Shown here piece after piece: positions 60,197 through 64,000 of a DNA stretch of 64,000 nucleotides; the first letter of the stretch is position 1; every line of letters starts with the position of its first letter. The stretch comes from Flammeovirgaceae bacterium UBA7330 (GTDB taxonomy: Bacteria; Bacteroidota; Bacteroidia; Cytophagales; Cyclobacteriaceae). The notes beneath the pieces were generated by a model. That model ran no database searches. It was given only the letters and a program-made list of their open reading frames with translations, and was not told where the DNA came from. Where the stretch lies: assembly GCA_002471275.1 (NCBI GenBank), contig DKPQ01000010.1, positions 87,106-151,105 of the forward strand. The letters are read 5' to 3'. Both the position numbers and the translations under genes were made by a program.

Positions 60197-61675
60197 ATGA
60201 TTAAAAAAACAATTCTTGCATTGATCTGGCTCTTCATGGGGATTAACCTCGTTGAGGCGCAAACCGATATTTATGGCGAAGCCAGGCTGATGAATGAGAA
60301 GGCTGATGGATATAGAGGAATATGGTATTACATCGACAATGCAGGGCAGGCAGGTAAGGTAACCAACCAGTACCGGTACAAATACAGCGGGGGCCTGGGA
60401 ACCTATGGTGCTACCCAGTATCCTTTCTCAGTTTATGTGAAAGAAGTAGACAAAACCTTTTTCTGCTACGGTGGGACAAATGAAAGCGGAAAGACTTTGC
60501 TGCATATGGTGTCTTATTTTGATCATAAGACAGGACAGGTGCCTCGCCCAACTATAGTCCTGGATAAAGCCACTGAGGATGCGCACGACAACCCCGTGAT
60601 ACAGGTGGACAAAGACGGTTATGTTTGGGTCTTCTCAACTGCTCATGGTGTGGAACGCCCCGCCTTTATTCATAAGAGTGTAAAACCATACGACATATCC
60701 GAATTTGAGTTGGTGCCAGCTACCAAAACCGTGAAAGGCAAAAAGATGCCGTTGAATAACTTTTCTTATATGCAGGTTTACTATTCAGATGTGGAGGGTT
60801 TCACGGCATTGTTTACTCATTATGAAAAAGTTAAAGGACGTGTAATTTCCTGGATGACCAGTGTGGACGGCATGAACTGGTCTGAATGGAAAGACCTGTC
60901 GTTATTGGGAGTAGGGCATTATCAAACAAGTGGGAATCAGGGAAAACGAATCGGGACTTCTTTTATGTATCACCCGGACAGGGACGTCAGGGGCGGTTTG
61001 GACTTCCGAACCAACCTATACTACCTTCAATCGGACGATTTTGGAAAAACCTGGACCACTGCTGATGGCGCTTCCATACAGCTGCCGCTTAAAGATGTGA
61101 CCAATAAGGCTATGATCTACGATTATGACTCCGAAAAACGCAATGTATATATTGATGACCTGAACTTCGACAAAGAAGGAAGGCCTGTCATCTTGTACAA
61201 AACGAGTAATGGACCCTTGCCAGGGCCAGGCGACGGCCCCCGGATGTGGCACACTGCCTGGTGGAATGGTAGCCAATGGGAAATACAATACCTGACACCA
61301 ACCGGGAATAACTACGATGGTGGTTCCATTTATGTAGAGGAGGACGGAAGCTGGAGAGTCATAGCTCCGACAGCAATGGGCCCACAAGATTATAATACAG
61401 GAGGGGAGATGGAAATGTGGGAGAGCAAAGACCACGGCAAGACCTGGACAAAACTGAAAATGTTAACCTGGAATAGCGAGTATAATCACAGTTATGCCAG
61501 GCGTCCGGTCAATGTGAATCCCGAGTTTTACGCTTTCTGGGCAGACGGCCACGGACGTGAACCTTCGGAGTCAAGGTTATATTTCTGTGATCAGGATGGT
61601 AATGTTTACCGACTTCCTCAAAAAATGGATAGCGACTTTGTGAAACCAGAGTTATATACATTCAAAATGAAATAG
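60197..61675 (+). CDS. Secreted BNR-4 repeat protein
   Basis: From ATG 60197 the product has 492 residues with a signal peptide (IKKTILALIWLFMGINLVEAQ). The mature part is a beta-propeller of BNR_4 type with Asp-box-like strands (SxDxGxTW variants such as SDDFGKTWTTADG and SKDHGKTWTKL). BNR_4 proteins include polysaccharide lyases and other enzymes that handle marine glycans; a catalytic role for this one cannot be shown. A start at 60143 would read through the direct repeat and is rejected. It lies between the REP element and a peptidase tail copy. Confidence 0.85.
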   Translation: MIKKTILALIWLFMGINLVEAQTDIYGEARLMNEKADGYRGIWYYIDNAGQAGKVTNQYRYKYSGGLGTYGATQYPFSVYVKEVDKTFFCYGGTNESGKTLLHMVSYFDHKTGQVPRPTIVLDKATEDAHDNPVIQVDKDGYVWVFSTAHGVERPAFIHKSVKPYDISEFELVPATKTVKGKKMPLNNFSYMQVYYSDVEGFTALFTHYEKVKGRVISWMTSVDGMNWSEWKDLSLLGVGHYQTSGNQGKRIGTSFMYHPDRDVRGGLDFRTNLYYLQSDDFGKTWTTADGASIQLPLKDVTNKAMIYDYDSEKRNVYIDDLNFDKEGRPVILYKTSNGPLPGPGDGPRMWHTAWWNGSQWEIQYLTPTGNNYDGGSIYVEEDGSWRVIAPTAMGPQDYNTGGEMEMWESKDHGKTWTKLKMLTWNSEYNHSYARRPVNVNPEFYAFWADGHGREPSESRLYFCDQDGNVYRLPQKMDSDFVKPELYTFKMK

Positions 61676-61709
61676 TTTGATGAAGGACTGTCTGGGGACA
61701 GACGTCGGG

Positions 61710-61778
61710 AAAAACCTCACCCAGAAGCAATATGAGCTCATCGTTGAGTTCATGGCTAAACAGAACGATTTTGATTGA
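61710..61778 (+). pseudogene. Fragment of an M23 peptidase C-terminus (second copy)
   Basis: Twenty-three codons ending in TGA match the end of the M23 gene at 59229-59297: KNLTQKQYELIVEFMAKQ here versus KNLTQEQYELIVELVAKQ there, with the same NDFD end. About 19 of 22 residues agree, with both synonymous and non-synonymous changes, so it is an old copy. No upstream part of the peptidase is present. It follows the BNR_4 gene directly. Confidence 0.75.
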
Positions 61779-61919
61779 TGAGATGAATTGAATTGTTCAG
61801 TACGTCTCCTCAATTTATCCGAATACATATCCGTATATATTCGTTTATAATCGGATATATCCGTTTATAAATACGGTTAAGCACTGATTAACCTCCAATT
61901 TTAATCTCTCTGAGAGATT

Positions 61920-62135
61920 GTGTACCAGCCTGGAATAAAACACAAGTGCTGGAACCGGGTTACAGACATGGTTTTGGCGTATTTACCGGAAAACGGCACA
62001 CATTTGAGGTATATCCAGGTACTGATGGGGCATGGGAGTCCGAAAACCACGGAAATATATACCCACGTAGCCCAGGGAGACATTCATAAAGTGGTTAGCC
62101 CACTAGATCATTTGAATGCAACGGGGTATATTTGA
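61920..62135 (+). pseudogene. Truncated tyrosine recombinase (phage integrase family)
   Basis: The last 46 residues are recognisable: ENGTHLRYIQVLMGHGSPKT and TEIYTHVAQGDIHKVVSPLD, with the MGH histidine and the IYTH nucleophile Tyr of tyrosine recombinases. The preceding box with the Arg-His pair (HxLRHSFATHLL) is missing: at that place stands a small palindrome, CTGGAACCGGGTTACAG (61949-61965). No N-terminal or first-Arg part exists upstream. The SPLD end resembles Bacteroidota integrases and integron integrases. Non-functional as it stands. Confidence 0.75.
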
Positions 62136-62164
62136 TAAGGAATAAGTGGAATTCCACTTAGACA

Positions 62165-62176
62165 ATTGTTGTGCGG
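62165..62176 (+). repeat. 5' boundary of cassette 1 (ATTGTTGTGCGG)
   Basis: Its exact 12-base reverse complement, CCGCACAACAAT, lies at 63051-63062, immediately after the gene it precedes. In integron cassettes the 5' end is complementary to the R'' core of the cassette's own attC site, exactly this geometry. The core GTTGTGC departs from GTTRRRY by one base. Confidence 0.5.
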
Positions 62177-62227
62177 CATTTTGGGAAACGATAGTGCAAC
62201 CATTGAATGATAAAAAAACAGAAACTA

Positions 62228-63040
62228 ATGAGTAGAAAAGAATGGACAGATGATAAACTATTCTTTCGACTTTTGAATAATAAGTCGGATAAAACTTATT
62301 GGGATAATGTTAGTGAATTACGTTCGAGACCAAAGAAATCTGTTTTTGAGAAATGTAAGGATTTAGTTAATTCAGATATCCCAAAAGAGAGAATGATTGG
62401 AATTGACATTTTAGCTCAATTAGGAATTTCACCAAGACCATTTTTCAACGAAACGATTGAGCTATACTTTGACATCGTGGAAAAGGAAATGGATAATAAC
62501 GTTTTAAAATCTCTTCTTTATGCGATTGGACACAATAATGACAGTTTAAATCAGGAGCAGATTGAAAAACTGATTGCTTTTAAGACCTTTGAAGACAAGG
62601 AAATTAGACAAGGATTAGTTTCATCTTTACTCGGGTTGGATAATAATCTAGCGATTGACACTTTGATTGAATTGTCAGATGATAAATTAACTTCGATTAG
62701 AAACTGGGCTACTTTTGGGATTGGCTCCCAAATTGAAACCGACAATGAAAAAATTAGAAAGGCATTATGGAATCGGACTTCTGATAAAAACCAAGACACA
62801 AAACTTGAAGCTATCGTTGGATTAGCGAATCGAAATGATATAAAAGTAAAAGAGATTATTAAGCAAGAGTTGATAAACGGAGAATTTGGAACCTTGCTAT
62901 TTGAGGCTATTGAACTGTTAGATTGTGTTGAATTAATTCCATTATTAAAAGACAACTTGAATTCAAGTAAAAGTGATTCGAATATTAATCCAGAATGGTT
63001 AAAAGATTTAGAAATATTGATTGACAAATTAGAAAAGTGA
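62228..63040 (+). CDS. HEAT-repeat protein in a cassette-like unit
   Basis: A 270-residue protein from ATG 62228 (an ATG at 62207 adds seven residues). It is built of helical repeats of about 35 residues (RMIGIDILAQLG, IRQGLVSSLLGLD, SIRNWATFGIGS, KLEAIVGLANRND), the HEAT/PBS-lyase type that usually binds proteins. No signal peptide. The gene is visibly AT-richer than the core genes upstream and uses many AAA/ATT/TTA codons, a mark of foreign origin. Function unknown; HEAT proteins are a frequent type of integron cassette cargo. Confidence 0.8.
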   Translation: MSRKEWTDDKLFFRLLNNKSDKTYWDNVSELRSRPKKSVFEKCKDLVNSDIPKERMIGIDILAQLGISPRPFFNETIELYFDIVEKEMDNNVLKSLLYAIGHNNDSLNQEQIEKLIAFKTFEDKEIRQGLVSSLLGLDNNLAIDTLIELSDDKLTSIRNWATFGIGSQIETDNEKIRKALWNRTSDKNQDTKLEAIVGLANRNDIKVKEIIKQELINGEFGTLLFEAIELLDCVELIPLLKDNLNSSKSDSNINPEWLKDLEILIDKLEK

Positions 63041-63050
63041 GAAAAAACGA

Positions 63051-63249
63051 CCGCACAACAATGTATAAAAAACATAAGTGGCTCAGTGGTTTACGGAGTT
63101 TTGGAGCATTTATTCAGCTCCGCCAAATCTGCGATTTGACGGTTTGTTTTAAAACTATAAATTTGTGTCAAAACGCAAATTTGGCTCAATGCAACTTGAC
63201 AGGTAAGAGCTCCGAAATCACTTACGTTTCTTATACCGAACGTTATCGG
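63051..63249. repeat. Long imperfect palindrome between cassettes, attC-like
   Basis: Arms 63051-63080 (CCGCACAACAATGTATAAAA...AAGTG) and 63219-63249 (CACTTACGTTTCTTATACCG...) pair over about 30 bases with mismatches. Inside are GGAGC/GCTCC (63103-63121) and CCGCCAAATC-TGC-GATTTGACGG (63120-63142). Size (199 bases), arm mismatches and the boundary rule with both neighbouring cassettes are attC-like. It also resembles palindromic spacers I recall between small genes in other Bacteroidota genomes; no search was done. Confidence 0.6.
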
Positions 63250-63261
63250 CAATAATCTTCT

Positions 63262-63738
63262 ATGCGAGAACAAAGACGAACCAACTTCATTATTCCCCTC
63301 TCCGCAATTCTGATAACCTTAGTGTTTGGGATGATGATGATCGAACCTAACTTTTTTGAACTCGGTGAACGGAGATACAAGAAAGTCGATGACAATTCCC
63401 ATATAATTAACCTTGGTAGGTTCGCTTTGCAAACTCCCAACAAATTCAAATACGTGGAACTAGAAGGTATTGACTCCTTTGTTGGTCTAATAACCGATGG
63501 AACTGACTCCATTGAATTTGATTTCGGTTGGTATTCAAACGACCTAACTTCGGAGGATTGGCGTCTAACAACTGAACAGGTGAACGGAAGAAAGTCTGTA
63601 ATTGGATACTCCAACTCATACGGAACGGCCATTCATTTTCCCAACTTAGGAAACGATAACAGTCTAACTGTTTACGCAGGAACTATGCCGAAGGAAACTG
63701 CCCTGGACATTTTCCGAACGATCAAAATCCCAGACTAG
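63262..63738 (+). CDS. Membrane-anchored hypothetical protein in a second cassette-like unit
   Basis: A 158-residue protein with one N-terminal helix (IIPLSAILITLVFGMMM) after a basic start (REQRRTNF), so cytoplasm-in, rest outside. The exterior part is beta-rich (DSIEFDFGWYSNDLTSEDWR, KSVIGYSNSYGTAIHFPNLG). No family recognised. The unit starts with GTTATCGGC (63242-63250), whose exact reverse complement GCCGATAAC follows the gene at 63751-63759, the same boundary rule as cassette 1. Confidence 0.65.
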   Translation: MREQRRTNFIIPLSAILITLVFGMMMIEPNFFELGERRYKKVDDNSHIINLGRFALQTPNKFKYVELEGIDSFVGLITDGTDSIEFDFGWYSNDLTSEDWRLTTEQVNGRKSVIGYSNSYGTAIHFPNLGNDNSLTVYAGTMPKETALDIFRTIKIPD

Positions 63739-63750
63739 GCGGATAATAAA

Positions 63751-63973
63751 GCCGATAACAGGCGCTAGCACGAATGCGCCAACTGCCACTTTACATACTT
63801 CAGTGCAAACTTCACCATGAATCAGCCGCTGAGAAAAGGCTGTGCTTTCTACTTGGCGCATCTCGCAGGATTTTTCATTTTTCTAGACGCAGTGCCATTC
63901 TGATACTTTGGAAGCACCGGCAGATTCATTAGTTTTATCGGAACTTGCTAAGCTCTGGGCGCACTCCTGCTAG
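63751..63973. repeat. Second long imperfect palindrome, attC-like (runs to near window end)
   Basis: GCCGATAAC at 63751 is followed by an arm (CTAGCACGAATGCGCC, 63765-63780) that pairs with GGCGCACTCCTGCTAG (63958-63973) at 14 of 16 positions, with a short GGCGC/GCGCC hairpin nested near the left arm. No gene is convincing in 63739-64000; a 28-codon frame at 63818 is the only short one. The next cassette, if any, begins beyond about 63980. Confidence 0.5.
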
Positions 63974-64000
63974 CTAAGCGATATCTATGATAAAATCAAT

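Noticed and set aside
61690..61703. GTCTG-GGGA-CAGAC hairpin as terminator of the BNR_4 gene
   Set aside because: No following T-tract and short stem; it better matches the AGGTCTG hairpin at 59334 as a repeat element.
63037..63255. 72-codon frame inside the attC-like palindrome
   Set aside because: The DNA is explained by paired arms and nested hairpins, and a coding role would not account for the symmetry.
59298..64000. CRISPR array
   Set aside because: The repeats here are few, palindromic and gene-spanning; there are no regularly spaced direct repeats or cas genes.

Overview
The window reads as chromosomal DNA of a free-living, probably marine member of the Bacteroidota, most likely order Cytophagales. 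The basis is the gene set: a fused alpha/beta branched-chain 2-oxoacid dehydrogenase E1, a GH97 glycosidase lipoprotein, a SusB-like and BNR_4-like carbohydrate repertoire, the order DUF177-rpmF-fabH-efp-accB-accC, a tsaD/tamB divergent pair, ExbB-X-ExbD-ExbD, and many short lipoproteins with weak Shine-Dalgarno sequences. Taxonomy is inference from family knowledge, not from a search.

Layout. 1-6752: end of a PIG-L deacetylase, a LacI-type regulator and a tight four-gene cluster (amidohydrolase, PQQ-type dehydrogenase with cytochrome c, RidA-like and SelA-like proteins), all four with export signals, so apparently an extracytoplasmic catabolic pathway. 6776-13522: small cytoplasmic proteins, a lipoprotein with Calx-beta-like repeats, a GNAT-nitrilase fusion and membrane proteins, including a 53-residue gene that is easy to miss. 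13532-17859: fatty-acid initiation/translation operon. 18096-28922: pdxA, rsmA, mgtE, a 2-hydroxyacid dehydrogenase, greA, HIT, ruvC, then a compact overlapping run from a glycosyltransferase to an asparaginase. 29010-31434: tRNA-Ser(GGA), proton-channel operon and its terminator. 31438-45278: lipoprotein, cysteine-less ArsC-like protein, GH97, aldehyde dehydrogenase, HNH, smpB, tsaD, tamB, photolyase, RNase P RNA, an NtrC-type regulator without a DNA-binding domain, and a 41-residue lipoprotein. 45390-54077: LuxE-like protein, E1 fusion, alanine dehydrogenase, orphan HsdR-N protein, MFS transporter and NDH-2.

54083-58196 is a four-gene amidoligase cluster (C39-like peptidase, RLAN/RimK ATP-grasp, GCS2-type ligase, N-formylglutamate amidohydrolase) that probably makes and trims an unknown amide-linked product. 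It is followed by an M23 peptidase.

59298-64000 is an accessory region. It holds a REP-associated transposase framed by exactly matching palindromes and a 60-bp direct repeat, a BNR_4 protein, two copies of a peptidase tail and two copies of a tyrosine-recombinase tail, and then two gene cassettes. Each cassette begins with a short sequence whose exact reverse complement lies just after its gene, and long imperfect palindromes separate the units. That is the geometry of integron cassettes, although the core sequences are not canonical. This region and the amidoligase cluster are the best candidates for undescribed biology.
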